Assembly: GCA_963575745.1 (NCBI GenBank)
Contig: CAUYUJ010018316.1
Location: 693,494-757,493, forward strand
Length of the DNA stretch: 64,000 nt
Reading direction: 5' to 3'
Origin: Prorocentrum cordatum
Lineage: Eukaryota > Sar > Dinophyceae > Prorocentrales > Prorocentraceae
Part shown: positions 30,840 through 42,529 of the stretch, piece by piece
Layout: every line of letters starts with the position of its first letter
Numbering within the stretch: the stretch's first letter is position 1
Translations under genes and position numbers: made by a program
Notes under the pieces: generated by a model
What the model was told of the DNA's origin: nothing
Seen by the model: only the letters and a program-made list of their open reading frames with translations
Databases searched by the model: none

Positions 30840-32420
30840 TCACTGTGCTTTCACATCCTCCTCTTCGGCTTCCTGCCCGCCCCCCGCTCTTGCCCGCTTC
30901 TCGCTGGATGTCCGCCGCCGGCTCAGCCCGGGGCACAGCGAAGGTGAAGGGCCCAGTGCGGGGAAGAAGTACTTCCGGGTGCTTCTGTTCACGACGCGAG
31001 GGGGTCTGGGTTGGCGAACGATGAACACGCACCTATACCCATAGGGGGGACGGAATGAGCTATGGGTGCGTGTTGTCGGACGGGGGCCCTCGCTCAAACG
31101 GGAGCCTCCCCAGGGGACCGACAGCCCGCACCCATGCCCCATAGCCAATTCCTCCCCCCGACCTCCCTACGGGTGTGGGTGTGTTGTTCGTTCGTCATGG
31201 GTGTGGTTGGCGCTCCTCGGCGCCTGCACCTCCAGGACCCTGCGCGGCAGATCCAGGCCGCGGGGCTCCGGCTGGTTGACGGCCACCCGCTCGGGCACCA
31301 AGCTGCGGCCGCGCTCAGGGTGCTCGTCCGATAGGGGGCCACATGCGAACCCTACCCCTACCCCCCACGATTTCTGAGGCGAAGTGAACCCCACCCTCCC
31401 CCTCAGACATCGTGGGGTGTAGGGGTAGGGTTCGCATGTGGCCCCCTAGTCCGACCCCAGGGCGAGCTCGGGCCCCTGCTCCATGCCCCACGCGAGCACC
31501 GTCCCGTCGCCGGTGAGAGCCAGGGCTCGAGCCGAGCAGCGTTCTTCGTTTTCGCTTCGCTGTCGCTCTGCCCTTGCTCCGAAACGACAGCAGAACGAAC
31601 ACGGTGCACGAAACCGCCAAAACGTCATGTTGCATCCTCGGGGGAACTCGCCTGTCCCGGCGTGGCCCTGTCCGCGTCGAATCCGGGCCGAATCCATGTC
31701 GGACTCGTCGGATCCGTGTCAAATCCGTGCCGAATCTGCGCCGAATCCACGCCAAGTTCGCGTCGAGTCTGCATCGAGCCCCCTCCTAAGGCACACAACA
31801 AATACAAATTTTGGGGACAGGCGAGATCCCCCGGAGGTGAACGTTTTCTAATTCGGCGTTTCAGCAAGGGGCGGAAGGGGGGGTCTGGCTTCTGGACCTC
31901 TTCTTGGTGCGACTGTCTGCAACGGTGCGTCCCACTGGGGAGAGACTCCGTCTGCTTAAAACAGGCGCCAGAAACGGCCAAGATCTGCTCCAGAGGGGGG
32001 GGGAGGGTGCGCGAGGGCCCCCGCCGATCAGCACAACAACGAATAAGAAACCGATCACAGGATGCAACGTTTTTAAGTCGGGCCTGTCCTCCTGAAGGGG
32101 TTTTTTGGATGAAAAAGAAGCAATCGTCAAACATACTCCCCAAATGGTAAAACATAGGAACAAATCGTCCCCCGACTTTTTTTTTTGACTATTTTTGACT
32201 AGTCCTCCTGTAGAGGGACGGGCCCGACCCAATGCAACGTCGCAAAAACACAGCGTGGCTCGAGCCCCGGCGAGAGCGAGGCCGTGAAACTCGCCGAGCG
32301 AGCAAGCTACGACGGGGGCACCTCGGACCGGCGGCCACGGCGCAGGAGGCCGGGCGCCGCGAGGATGACGCCGACGAGGCGGGCGGGTGCAGCTCCGCGG
32401 GCCACCCGTGGCCTCTCCCT
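30840..32420 (-). CDS. RCC1-repeat gene interrupted by insertions or unusual introns
   Basis: Three minus-strand pieces fit end to end. Piece 1 (about 32420-32257) ends VVACSLGEFHGLALAGARA. Piece 2 (31533-31449) is LALTGDGTVLAWGMEQGPEL then ALGSD. Piece 3 (31331 to about 31205) is EHPERGRSLVPERVAVNQPE and on to RVLEVQAPRSAN. Joined, they give an RCC1 repeat with H-G-L-A-L, G-D-G-T-V-L-A-W-G and a V-x-x-V strand. Between 1 and 2 lies 723 bp flanked by GGCTCGAGCC; between 2 and 3 lies a 117-bp fold-back flanked by GTCCGA. Removing each with one copy of its direct repeat keeps the frame; neither has GT-AG ends there. A possible C-terminal piece follows at about 31000-30840, after a further inverted repeat. 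It could be a live gene with non-standard introns, or a gene ruined by insertions. Confidence 0.6.
31332..31448. mobile_element. 117-bp fold-back element with 48-bp inverted repeats
   Basis: The two 48-bp arms starting TAGGGGGCCACATGCGAACC match at 46 of 48 positions, leaving about 20 bp in the middle. The 6-bp direct repeat GTCCGA lies immediately outside (31326-31331 and 31449-31454). Element plus one repeat is 123 bp, a multiple of three, but starts with TAG in the RCC1 frame. Confidence 0.9.
31838..32005 (+). repeat. Dispersed repeat, also at 7390-7565
   Basis: Same orientation and order of blocks as 7390-7565. It is part of the 723-bp insertion, so this family is or was mobile, or was carried along. 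Confidence 0.65.
32071..32231. mobile_element. 161-bp inverted-repeat element, copy 1
   Basis: Flanked by a 9-bp direct repeat ATGCAACGT (32062-32070 and 32232-32240). The arms share AAGTCGGGCCTGTCCTCCTG and its imperfect complement. It is homologous over its whole length, in opposite orientation, to 59679-59838. Confidence 0.88.
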
Positions 32421-32454
32421 CTCCTCCTGCTCCTGCTCCTGCCCCTCCTCTGGA

Positions 32455-32655
32455 GGGTCGAGGATGGAGGAGGGGGGAGGAGGAGGGAGGACGAGGGAGG
32501 AGGAGGGAGGAGGAGGGAGGAGGACGAGGGAGGAGGACGAAGGAGGAGGACGAAGGAGGAAGAGGAGGAAGAGGGGAGGAGGAGGAGGAGGAGGAGGAGG
32601 AGGAGGAGGAGGAGGAGAAGGAGGAGGAGGAGGAGGAGGAGGAGGAGGACGGGCC
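32455..32655 (+). repeat. (GGA)n tract
   Basis: GGAGGA with GAC variants. 32660-33290 shows no recognised gene. Confidence 0.92.
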
Positions 32656-33289
32656 CCATCGCCCGCCAGTGTTTCTCCCCGGTCCACTCCAACGCCGTGG
32701 CGGGGAGGGGAGAGAGGGACGACAAAGAGCGCGGACAGGAGGAGGCGGCGTCCCAGCCTCGCCTCCCCCTCTCCAGGGGAGGACCACCACGGCGGCGGCA
32801 TCAGGCAGCAACAAGGCGCAAGCCGGCTCCACACTCTTCCCCCTCCTGCACGGTGCTCCGCTCCCTCCTCCCTCCCTCCCTTCCTCCTTCACTCCGCCCC
32901 CGTGGCCGAACAAACGTCGTCGACGACATTATGATGCTCAGAATCGACTTCCATCCCAGAGGTTTCCCGCCTCTCTCCTGGATGTTCTTCCCTTCCACCC
33001 AGGAGGCGCGGGATTGTTTCTGAGGCTCTCGCATTGATCTTGGTGCTCAACTCTCCTTTGGACTTCCCTCTCCAGTATTACAAGCCTCAGTCCTATTACA
33101 CGATTCCCTTCTGAATCTCGGTGGCATCTATTGAAGACCATGCGTTCGTTACACATCTCCCCCTGATGCGTCCACGACTCCAGAGGACCACTCAACTTAG
33201 TTTGCGGAGCTGCGTCGCACAGCAGCCTGATATTGCATGCTGCATTCAGAATAGCACAACGGCTGCGATCACCATCACAATATTGTTGA

Positions 33290-33772
33290 AGCCGATCCGC
33301 CCAGGACACGCCAAGGTGTCCGCTGTCAACCGGCGGCAGGCGAATCGTCGCGAATAGGTGGAATGCGTGAAGATAGCGTCGCGTGTGAGCAGCGTGCGCT
33401 TTCCTCCCGCAAGAAGCGATCGACCAGTAACCACGGGCGCTAGTGAGCGGCCTGTTCCCGGTGCCCTGCTTTGCGGCAGTCCAGCACACGCAGCTCCCGC
33501 GCGGAGGTGATATCTTCAGATAGATGGCGCGCTGGGAACTCCATCTGAATGCAGCAGGCGCGCGGGCGCCGAGAGTAGCCAGCATAGTTGTTGATGGCTC
33601 CAAAATGTGCCGCGGTGTGTAGCGACACCATGGTGCGAAAGCACTTGCTACGGATAATGTATAATAATGTTCGAGGTCTGGCATATCGAATCGCATGAAT
33701 CTTGGCTGCCGGTTGACACGGGCGACAAAAGTCCGCCACATCACCACTTCTGGAATGGATGGAGGCTTGGCC
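33290..33772. repeat. Dispersed 0.4-kb repeat, copy 1 (second copy 54390-54813)
   Basis: Shares with 54390-54813, in the same orientation, GAATGCGTG.AGATA, CGTGTGAGCAGCGT, GCGGCAGTCCAGCA, GCAGGCGCGCGGGCGCC, ATGGTGCGAAAGCACT and TCTGGAATGGATGGAGGC. A 278-residue minus-strand frame (32938-33774) covers it but is not kept in the other copy, so it is not called a gene. Confidence 0.8.
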
Positions 33773-34406
33773 ATCTGTATTAGTGGACTCTGCTAATCCG
33801 CACTCGCCGTCGGGCGTCCCAACTGGATCCTGGATCCCCTCGCCATAAACACAAACCTGAGAGAAACGGGTTCTTGTCCCTGGGGGTTTCTACAAAGCCA
33901 ACTCTTCATCCAGCGTAACGGTCCCCGGGGCCCCGTGGATGGGTGGACACAACAGGAAAAACAAACGGCACAGTTACTCTTCAGACCTCTCCCAAGGCAC
34001 TCTCTGACCAAAACTTCGATGCAACTCAAGCCGTGGCGACGAGAGCCCCCCAAGACGAGCAGCGGCATCGGTACCTTGTCCTCCTCCGACGGGAGCGCTC
34101 AACAGGGGCGTCCTCCAAAAGCCGAGGAACCGCCAGCAGCCTCGGCAGGTCAATCCGCGGCCGACGGAGCCGCAGAGCCCATCGGGGATGGCACCGCGGC
34201 TGGCGGCTTGTCGGGAGCTCTCGCCCGGAACTTCTGCCACCCTGCTACCCCTGAGCTTGGTGCTCCTTGCCCTCATGCTCATCTCGTCCTCATCCGCCCT
34301 GCTCCATCCTCGCTCCTGCCACCTCCGTGTTCGTTCCACCTTCCTCGTGCAAGTTGAATTAACAAACGGATCGGGGTCCTGTTTAGCAAGGAGCGGCAAA
34401 CGTCAA

Positions 34407-34500
34407 AATAAAAAAGGTGTCTCACACCGCTTGATGGCGGTTACAGCTGCTGAACCAAAGGCCAGCAGTTGCACCGTATCCTGGGGCCCTGCACCGATCG
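34407..34500 (+). repeat. Dispersed repeat, also at 48398-48485
   Basis: Both copies read GTGTCnCACCGCTTGATGGnGGTT and then GCCAGCAGTTGCAC, and end near a GGCCCT block. 33780-34400 and 34500-34780 show no recognised gene. Confidence 0.75.
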
Positions 34501-35242
34501 CCCCCCGTCAACCTTATGCTCAAGGTCGGAGTGGCCACATGCAACTGCATAGAAGCTTGCACATCGCCAGTGAAGGCTTGATCTAGTTTAACAGCACAAA
34601 ATGTGTGACAGCTCCCTGTGCGGAGGCACGAACAATAAAATTTCTATATTTGTACACACAATGGAAAATGTTCTGGATTGAAACGCATGCATGGTGAACT
34701 CGACCCGGCGGAGAGGGATCTCCGCTCTACTCGTATGTGTCGCAACCACCTGAGTGCTCACATCCACGTGGAACTTTCATGGTTAGTCGCGCGACAGACA
34801 GTGGACTGGGATGGGGTAGGGAAGACATCGCACGGTTACGCATCGCCACTCATCGGCGCCTGGCGGAAGCCCAGATTGACCTCGGGCGCTTGCCCTTGCC
34901 GTTGTCGCCATCCACGCGGTCAAACTCTTCCTCGCGGTCACGTTCCCTGCCCATCGTGCGCCGGTGACCGGTCTCGCCCATGAAGCGGTCATCGATCCAG
35001 GCGCCCTCCGCTTCGTTACTGCCAGCCCAGGCCCCCAAGAATTCAAGGCTGCGCGCGGGAGTCTTTGCCACCGGCTGGTCACGAACACCATGGAAACGGC
35101 CCGCGGCTGGTCAGAAAAGTCTGGCTGCCTGACGTTAGGCGACGTCCACTGGAGGTTGCAATGATCCAACCGACGCTTGGCACTGCACCCCTGGGCATGC
35201 GCTCGCAGACCAGGTCTGTTTTGCGGCCCGCGCCCGCGCGGG

Positions 35243-35247
<5 letters not shown>

Positions 35248-35301
<54 letters not shown>
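35248..35301 (+). repeat. (GA)n microsatellite
   Basis: About 27 GA units, in the 3' part of LINE 1. Confidence 0.95.
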
Positions 35302-35308
<7 letters not shown>

Positions 35309-35599
35309 GCAAGCCGTGCACGTCCAGGGTGCATTGGAAAAGAAACGCGCGAGGCTATGCTCGCGCTGGCGCGTCGAAGCAAAAGCGCCGCGCGTGCGCA
35401 GACCAAGTCCGTGCTTGTTATAGAATTGGTTGTCCGCCAGCTGCTTGGCATGCCGAATCGTAAACACACCGGTTCCAAGCGTTTCTGGGCCAGCCGCGCA
35501 TGCGGGCGCCCCGTGGACGGGCTAAGGTGCAACTCCCTGGCGCGATGGCGCAGCGCCTCGCTGCGCTACCATCCGGTTGTCAGGCGACGTTTCCCATCA

Positions 35600-37119
35600 G
35601 GACCAACTGTCTGCATGCCAGCAAAGGATCACCTTGCCGCAGCCACAGGTGGCGCGCACGGATTCATTAGCGACGCGACTCTCGTACGAATGCCCTATGC
35701 CAGCCACTCTGCGGAGGCGCCGTGCTTGAAGGGCGCCCAGCTTGTTTGTCTCGGCCATATTGAGCCACGACGCGCGCAAGCAGTGCATGGTTTTGATTGC
35801 AATGCGCGTTTCAAAGATCCGCACCTCCCTTCGCATTGGCATATCGCAGCGCTTCCAAACCAAACTTGGCAGAGCGTGCTGAAATCTGCCGCTCCCATGC
35901 CCGAGCGTCTGCTCAGCTCGGGGCCGCCCCCGCCGCTGGCAGATGGGAGGCCACCCAAATAATCCGCGCTCTCCTTGCGCGGCGCAGCTTCGCAGCCGGG
36001 CTGTGTAAGCGCGGAGTGGCACCTAACAGGCAGGGCCTCTATCTTGCTCCAGTTAAACCTCAATCCGTAATGCTGCCCTGCCTCCTGGGCACAATTCACG
36101 GGCGCGCCCGCGAACTCGTCGTTGGTGCCCGCCGCGAGGGCGTCGTCCGCGTAGATCAGCTCGCTGACCAGGAGCTGCCCATCTTGCGTCAATCCCTGCA
36201 ACCTGAAAACCGCCGCGGCGTCGCGCATCCAGATTGTTCTTACTATGGGAAACAAATACGGCGATAGCGGGCAGCCCTGTGGGATACCGCACTCTCACGG
36301 ACAAGCTGCCCCGGCCTCTCGCACCGGGAACGATCGATCCGCGTAATTTGACCGCGCACATTCTGCAAATGGCGCTGGCATGCCGAAGCGGAGTAGAGCT
36401 TGCAATGAACCCTCTGGCAACGCACTGTCGATGGGCGTCGCCCAATCCAGCGCTAGGGAGATCAGCTGGTCGGAGCGGGGCTCCAAAAGTGGCATCGATC
36501 ATCCCCCGGGCAGAAACGAGGCGTCTGATGCATCCCAGCCGTTCCTGAAACCGCACTGCGTGTCCCAGGTGCGACGACCTGCTCCTGCGTCCTTTAGCCG
36601 AGCAAGCAAAATCATGGCGTAGAGTTTGTGCCCAATCGGTAGCAGAGAGATGGGTCTGTAGTTGGCGCAATCCGCAAACTCGCCCTTCTTGAAGATCGCT
36701 GCTACCAGAGCTTCGCGCCACGCCGTGGGGACGGACTGTTCGGCAAAGCGCCAGTTGCATAACGCCGCGGCCCAGTCCACTGCCGGGGAATCTGGCGCGC
36801 AAATCGTCTTCCAGAATTCCGCCGGGATGTTGTCACCACCCGGGGCTCTATTCCGCTTGAGCTTGCGGGCTGCCTCGCGCACCTCCCCAGCGCTGATTCG
36901 ACCGCGCTCAACGGGCAGCGCCGGGTCAATGGGGGAAGGGTCGTCGACGATGGTCGTCGGCCGCGCGGCCCATTGAACCGCGGGGAAATACTCCGCCAAA
37001 ATTTCGGATCTCTTGTCGCTGTCCACTTGCTGGCCGCGTGAGTCTCGCATCCGTCCTTGTTGCGCCCGGGGGCCCTTCCTGAGCTTTCTGATCTCTGCCC
37101 AGTCACCAAGGGCCAACAT
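35600..37119 (-). pseudogene. LINE 1 reverse transcriptase domain, broken
   Basis: RT blocks in order: KLKRNRAPGGDNIPAEFW (near 36850), FKKGEFADCANYRPISLLPI (near 36680), LALDWATPIDSA (block A, near 36440; the usual second motif Asp region reads TPID), LIYADDALAAG (catalytic YADD at 36142-36153), then KESADYLGGL, ELSRRSGMGAADF and, in another frame, FETRIAIKTMHCLRASWLNM. YADD is kept but blocks sit in at least three frames. This is the typical layout of dinoflagellate LINE-type RTs. Confidence 0.85.
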
Positions 37120-37439
37120 CTCGTCGAGCTATTTGCTACGGCCACCACTCACAGCAGCTTTGATCCTGCCGCGCAGTCGTTTCGTGGTCGCCGCGTAATC
37201 GCGCCTCCACGCGAAAGGCAATCAGCTCGAGGGTGGCGTCGCTGATCCATGGCCAGCTCTTGGCGCCTCCAGCCTCTGGCAAGCACTTCCGCGCAGCATC
37301 GCTGCGTGCTGATCTAACGTGCAAATGGGTCCGGCCCCCCATGCGATCCGCGAAAGCACGCTGGAATGCTGGCACAAGTGGGCCCTGCGACAGCGCTGAG
37401 ATATCCAGCCGGGCCGCGTGCTACCGGGCAGCTCCCTGG

Positions 37440-38290
37440 ACGTTCAGGCGCGCGGCACTGCGAGAAAAAGTGGTGGAATGCCACAGCGGCGCCCCGCAAC
37501 CAACAGACATCGCAAACGCGCTCTTGCAGTTGGCACAAGCACAAGAAGAAGCTCATCTGCCCAAAATACCCGGGCGCGGCCGGGTCTGATGGCCGGGGAC
37601 CCACGCTGCAGCATACAATTCTCTCTTCCGGCACCCGGTCGAAGAACGCGTTGCTGACCGCCAAATCGCGAGGCGCGCGACATTCCAGCAAGAAGCCCCC
37701 TTTCGACTCCGGGTTGAACTCCGCTCCAGGGCTGCCGAACATGAACGGGCCTGGGTGTTCCTGCTCGGAGAAGGAACACGTTTGCGAAGTCACGCGTTGA
37801 AGTCCCCCAGCAATAACTTGCCTCCATGCCCGGACGCGCTGCGAACAATCGCGCCCATGAGATGGTAGAAGTCACGTCTGTCTGTCACTGGCTTTCCGCC
37901 GTGGGGCGGCTATGCACTGAAAATTTGGATTCTACCTCCTGGGGCCCTGATTCTGGCGACAGCGACCCTGAATGATATCGTGCGGAATACGATGATACTC
38001 TCACGAGTACATGGTGACAATAAGAAACCCACTCCAGCTGCATCTTAGTTTTCGCGGTCCCCTGATAGCACCGATAGGAAACCCGCAGCCCCAGGTAGTG
38101 AAAGCATACGTGGACTCGCTGACGTGCGTCTCCTGGAGCGCCAAAACACCGATGCCCCGACTTCGCATGAAAATGTGTAGCTCCCCCAGCTTTGCTTCTG
38201 TCAGCCCCTCGACGTTCCTAGAGCCCGCGGCGACGCCTTCAACGCAGGGGCACAGCCGCCCGCCTCGGAAATCACAAACCCCCTGTTCGT
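37440..38290 (-). pseudogene. LINE 1 endonuclease domain (EEP/AP-endonuclease-like), broken
   Basis: The minus strand shows the domain start VLALQETHVSES (the QETH metal-binding Glu motif, near 38130), then LLLGDFNA (the GDFN motif, near 37805) followed at once by a stop, then RDLAVSNAFFDRVPEERIVC (near 37665). These come in different frames, so the domain cannot be made as one protein. This endonuclease type nicks target DNA for target-primed reverse transcription. Confidence 0.75.
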
Positions 38291-39499
38291 GTAACGCGCC
38301 CCCTCTTGTACTCCGCGTTGTGGTACTTGCGCTTGTACTGGTACTCAGCGCGCGCAGGCTGCGTCGATGAATTCTACAACGATTGTTCATGAGTACAGTA
38401 TTGCCGACTGCGGGTGTGACGTCGCTGATCAAATGCGTTTGTCAATGATGCGAGCCGTTCCCCTTGGTCCCTCCTTTTGCGCCCCCCTTCAGGCCCTGGG
38501 AAGCATGGGCCGCAAGGTCGCCCGCCTTCTTCGCCAACTCCTCCATCTTCAGGCGATTGCGGAGCTCCGCCCAAGTAGACCATTCGCCTCGCCATAGGTA
38601 GGCCGCACTGCGGTCGACAATATTCGCCGCTAGCGCGCGCTCGCCCCCCCACGGTCACCGCGCGCGGGGCCTCCTCACTGACGGAAAGTGCAGCCGATCT
38701 GCCACTCGTCCATCAAAAAGCACTTGAGCCCGAGGCAGAATGGATATGCGCCTGCCCCGGGATCTCCCCCCTCCCATGCGGCCAGCGCGGCCCATGGGGC
38801 GCGGGTGCATCCAGGTGTCGCCAGGGGTGGTTGCGAACCGACCTGAACTTTTTCACGGTCGCTCATGTGCACTGATTGCACTGCGCAATGCCAGCGATGG
38901 CGCCCGTCGCGACGTCCCCGCGGTCGCTCCGGACGGCCATGTCATTGCGAAGGATATGATGGCAAGGCTCGCGGGGTTGACCCAAGCCAGAAGCACGACA
39001 AGGCAATTGTCAAACAGGTGAACGCTTTCTGGCTCCTGGAACTCCGGTGCGTTATTGGTATACACGTGTCATATGTCGCGTAGGCCCCAGTCGCGCGCGT
39101 GCCGAATTGTGCGCGATGGCCCAGCGCTGCGTCGGCTCTGGATGATGATGTCTAGCAAGTCAAACCGCGCGTCGCGTTCCTGCATTCGCTCCTAGGGCTG
39201 GCGGACCCTCGAGGTAACGGATCGGCATCGTAAGGTATACGCGGCCAAGCAGCTTCTTGCCTGGGGCTCCTGGTAGCTATCGCAAGCTCCCCAAGTATGG
39301 AATTGAGCAGTGGGTCCAAACAATCGCGCGTGTCGCGGTCGAGCCGAACCGCAAGACGGCCACCCAACCATTCCCTCATCGGCCTGTCGAACTTGAGGGC
39401 GCGAAGAGGCATCCCCCTGAATTCGGGTTATGCTGACGGTGAGTGATGGTCGAGATCAAGTCGTCGCGCGATCCGATACGGCCCCGAGCGGCACCCTGC

Positions 39500-41740
39500 T
39501 GCAACCAGGGTGAGCGATTTGATCCGCGCGCAGACCCACCGGCGCAAGCGCGGGGCTCGGCGGCTTCGGCGGGAGAGGGAATCCCCGAGGGGGGCCCGTG
39601 AAAGATGGCGGGGGCTCTGTGCTATCCTTGGGTTTGCCCGCCCCCGGGCCCCTTGCCCCCCTAGTCGCTACCTTTACACTCGGTTACTTTGCCCTGTGGT
39701 TACACTACTGACGAGCGTGACTCTTCGTCCTCCCCCTTTGCGCTTCCGCGATTGACCCCGTTGCAGGAATCGGGCCCGGGCGCCCCGCCTGGGCCGGGCG
39801 CGATGGGCGGCCCTGTCGGGCGAGGCGGGGCCGCCTTGCAAGGCGAGAACTCGCCGCCCTTGGACATGCCCTTTGCCCCCGGCATGTTCTAAGCGGTGGC
39901 CTCGCTTCGCGGTCCTCGGCGGCGTGGCTCATCGCGTTCAGATGCTGAATCCCCGCCTCGAGCGCCGGGCAACCTGCGCGTCTGCTTCTTGATTGCTCAA
40001 CGGACGGCTCACCTCACAGAACCCTCGTAGCCACCTGCTCGCCGTCGGTTGGGGCCCCCCGCTTTCCTGCTGCGCGCTTGGCCCCCGTGGCGGCTGCCCC
40101 TTCAAACTGATCATCGCGCTGTGTTCATGCAGCTTGTTGCTAGTCCCAATGAGCTTCGCGCTGCACTCGAAACCGCCGCGCCGCGGCCCGTCCCGCCGCT
40201 CGTCGCCCCTGTGGCGCCGTGCACGCGCCTGCGTTGCCGGTCGTCGCCTAACCCGCAGCGTCCGCGGCGTCGCGCGATATCCGGTTGCGCGCGCGTTCGT
40301 CATGGCCTGGGGCACCTGGGGCAATGACTCAGCAACGTGGCGTCGTGAAGAAATTAAGGTTCGGGACGTGCTCCACCTGGCCCTCGACGTCGTCTACGTT
40401 CTCCATGGCAAAGGGCCGCGGGGCGCCGAGGTCGACCTCCTGTCCATCCGCTATCGCGCCCTCTTCCGGTGAGAGATCGTGCCCCGCGAGACCAGCCCCA
40501 GCCGTGATGGCGGGGTGAAACATGCGCGGAGTTGAAGGTGCGCGGCGAGGGCAAATGTGGAAATCTGCTGCAGCCTCTTGCAAACACGCGGCTGCGGGAT
40601 AATCATCAATCCTCTGCCGGCCGCTAGCCCGCGCCCCGGGCCCTCGGGATGCTGCCCTGCACCCCGTCGCGCGCATGTTCGCCGTGCATGTGCTCGCGCC
40701 CTCGGTTACTGCATCAGCTAAATTATCGCCTGGCCCACATTTACTTACTTTGACGCACCCACTTCTGACGCATTGTAGCCGCAATTGGCATACTTCGTTC
40801 TGTCTCACTTACTGCAGTGGTAGGACTCTGGAGTTCGATTTCGCATGTCAATTCCAAAATCTCCGAGGGCGGACTGCAATCCCAGTTCCATGCGATGCTC
40901 TTTTTGCCATCCCATAATGCCTTACTTCGCCGGGACGCCAATGCGATCACTGTCTGCGGGGCGCCCTCAGATCTTGTCATGCGCCATCTCCGCAGAACTA
41001 CTTCTTTACTGGTGAAGTTCTTCGTGTTCTTACTTTCAGCGTAGCCCGCGTTAACTCACGCTGCGAACTCCTGGAAGTTTTGGAACTCGTACTTGCGCGC
41101 GGCCCGGCCATGGCCCATCAAGTATTCCCCAAACTTAATCCATGCTTTTCATGCTCCCACCGGGGGGGGAGGCCACGCGACTACCTAATGCCTTTACAGC
41201 GAACTGAACGTCACAGCTGTTTTGCACTAGGCAATGCGCCCTCACCGCTGATGCTGGATGGTCGTTCTGATCTGCTGCTCCAAATGCCTCCTCGTGAACT
41301 CCGTCCGCAGGTAATTTCTCTCCTGGCAAGCCGCACCTCGCATTGTATTCTTCGAATTCCAACCCCCTACTAAGTATCTCGGCATGTCCCTGTTCCGCCG
41401 CGCACGTTATTCCTCCGCGTGTCCACTCGTAGATTGCGCCGAGGTCCTGATCGGCGCGTCACTCCCGCATCCAGGACCGAATCGCCCCATCGATTTCACC
41501 TCCTGCCCCTCGTTTGCTATCTGTTCGAAGCATGTCAGATCGCGCTCGCCCCCTCGCGGTGCAGAGTCATGTAAGCGAACCGTCAAAGAGAGGTCTCTGC
41601 CGTCATGCTGAAACGCGCGCGGCGATGCCCGCCCTGATTTGCCCCGCGCCTCTCCCCCCCCCTTCCTCATCCCATCGCATTCCAGATTCCCCCCGCATGT
41701 CTCTGCTTCGGAACGACTCTCACGCGTTTCGTTGCCCCTA
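39500..41740. other. No gene recognised
   Basis: Only short frames in every reading; no motif, intron pattern or repeat that I can support. It may be decayed LINE or other transposon sequence. Confidence 0.5.
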
Positions 41741-41744
41741 AGGG

Positions 41745-42525
41745 AATTCCGCAGGAGGCCCCAGCGGCGCGGCCCGCGCGTGGGCGACGCCCATGACGTG
41801 GCGCACCCCCTCGCGTTTCGCGGCCCCGCAGGGGGCCCAAGCGGCGCAGCCCGCGCGTGGGCGGCGCCCCCCGCGGCGCCCCCGGTGCATCTCGTCGCCC
41901 TGCAGGGAGCTTCACCTGAGGCCGCAGCAGCGCAGCCCGCGCGCGGGGGGCGCCAACAGTTCGGCACATCTCTTCACGCGCTTCGCGGCCTCACAGGGAG
42001 CTCCACCGACGACCCCAGAAGCGCGGCCCGCACGCGGGAGACACCCTCGTTTCGGCACGCCCCCCTCTCGATTCGCGGCCCCACGTGGAGCTCCACCTGA
42101 GGCCCTAGCTGCCAAAACCGAAAGTGGGCGACGCCCCCGTTTCGGCACGCACCTCGCGCGATTCCTGGCCCCATACGGAGCCCCACCTAAGGCCGCGGCG
42201 GCGCAGCCCGCATGTGGGCGACGCCCCCCTTCCGGCCCCCCCCCGCAAAGTTCCCGGCCCCGCGGGCAGCTCCGCCTAGGGCCCCAGCGGCGCAGCCAGC
42301 ATTTGGGCGCCCCCCTCCTTTTTCGACGCACCCCTCACACGTTTCGCGGCCCCACAGGAAGCTCCACCAAAGGCCCCAGCGGCGCGGCCTGCGCGTGGGC
42401 GACGCCCCCGTTTGGGCCCTCCCCCCCCCGCGCGCATCGCGGCTCCGCGGTGAGCTCCACCGAAGGCCCCGGCGGTGCGGCCCGCGCGCGGGCGTTTCCG
42501 GAAGGGGGGGGTCCACCTAAACGAC
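41745..42525 (+). repeat. 90-bp satellite, diverged array (about nine units)
   Basis: The unit core GCGGCCCCACAGGGAGCTCC recurs every 87-90 bp (for example 41998 and 42088). It is related to the array at 61650-63065. Because the unit is close to 30 codons, several frames stay open and look like Ala/Pro-rich proteins. Confidence 0.85.
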
Positions 42526-42529
42526 GGTA

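Larger units (their letters stand above)
31534..32256. mobile_element. 723-bp insertion in the RCC1 gene, flanked by GGCTCGAGCC
   Basis: The 10-bp palindrome GGCTCGAGCC lies directly on both sides (31524-31533 and 32257-32266). The RCC1 frame resumes exactly across it. Inside are a repeat shared with 7390-7565 (at 31838-32005), a repeat shared with 63110-63215 (at about 31560-31620) and a 161-bp element (32071-32231). Confidence 0.7.
34780..39412 (-). mobile_element. Decayed LINE (non-LTR) retrotransposon 1
   Basis: The minus-strand order is a possible ORF1 end (39412-39152, REWLGGRLAVRLDRDTRD), endonuclease (38290-37440), reverse transcriptase (37119-35600) and a 3' part to about 34780. The endonuclease and RT calls rest on several independent motifs; the outer boundaries are estimates, with no poly-A tail or target duplication seen. 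At least four frame changes and a stop right after the endonuclease GDFNA motif show it is dead. A (GA)n tract (35248-35301) lies in its 3' part. Confidence 0.8.

Noticed and set aside
32938-33774. 278-residue minus-strand frame
   Set aside because: It lies over the dispersed 0.4-kb repeat, and the second copy does not keep the frame.
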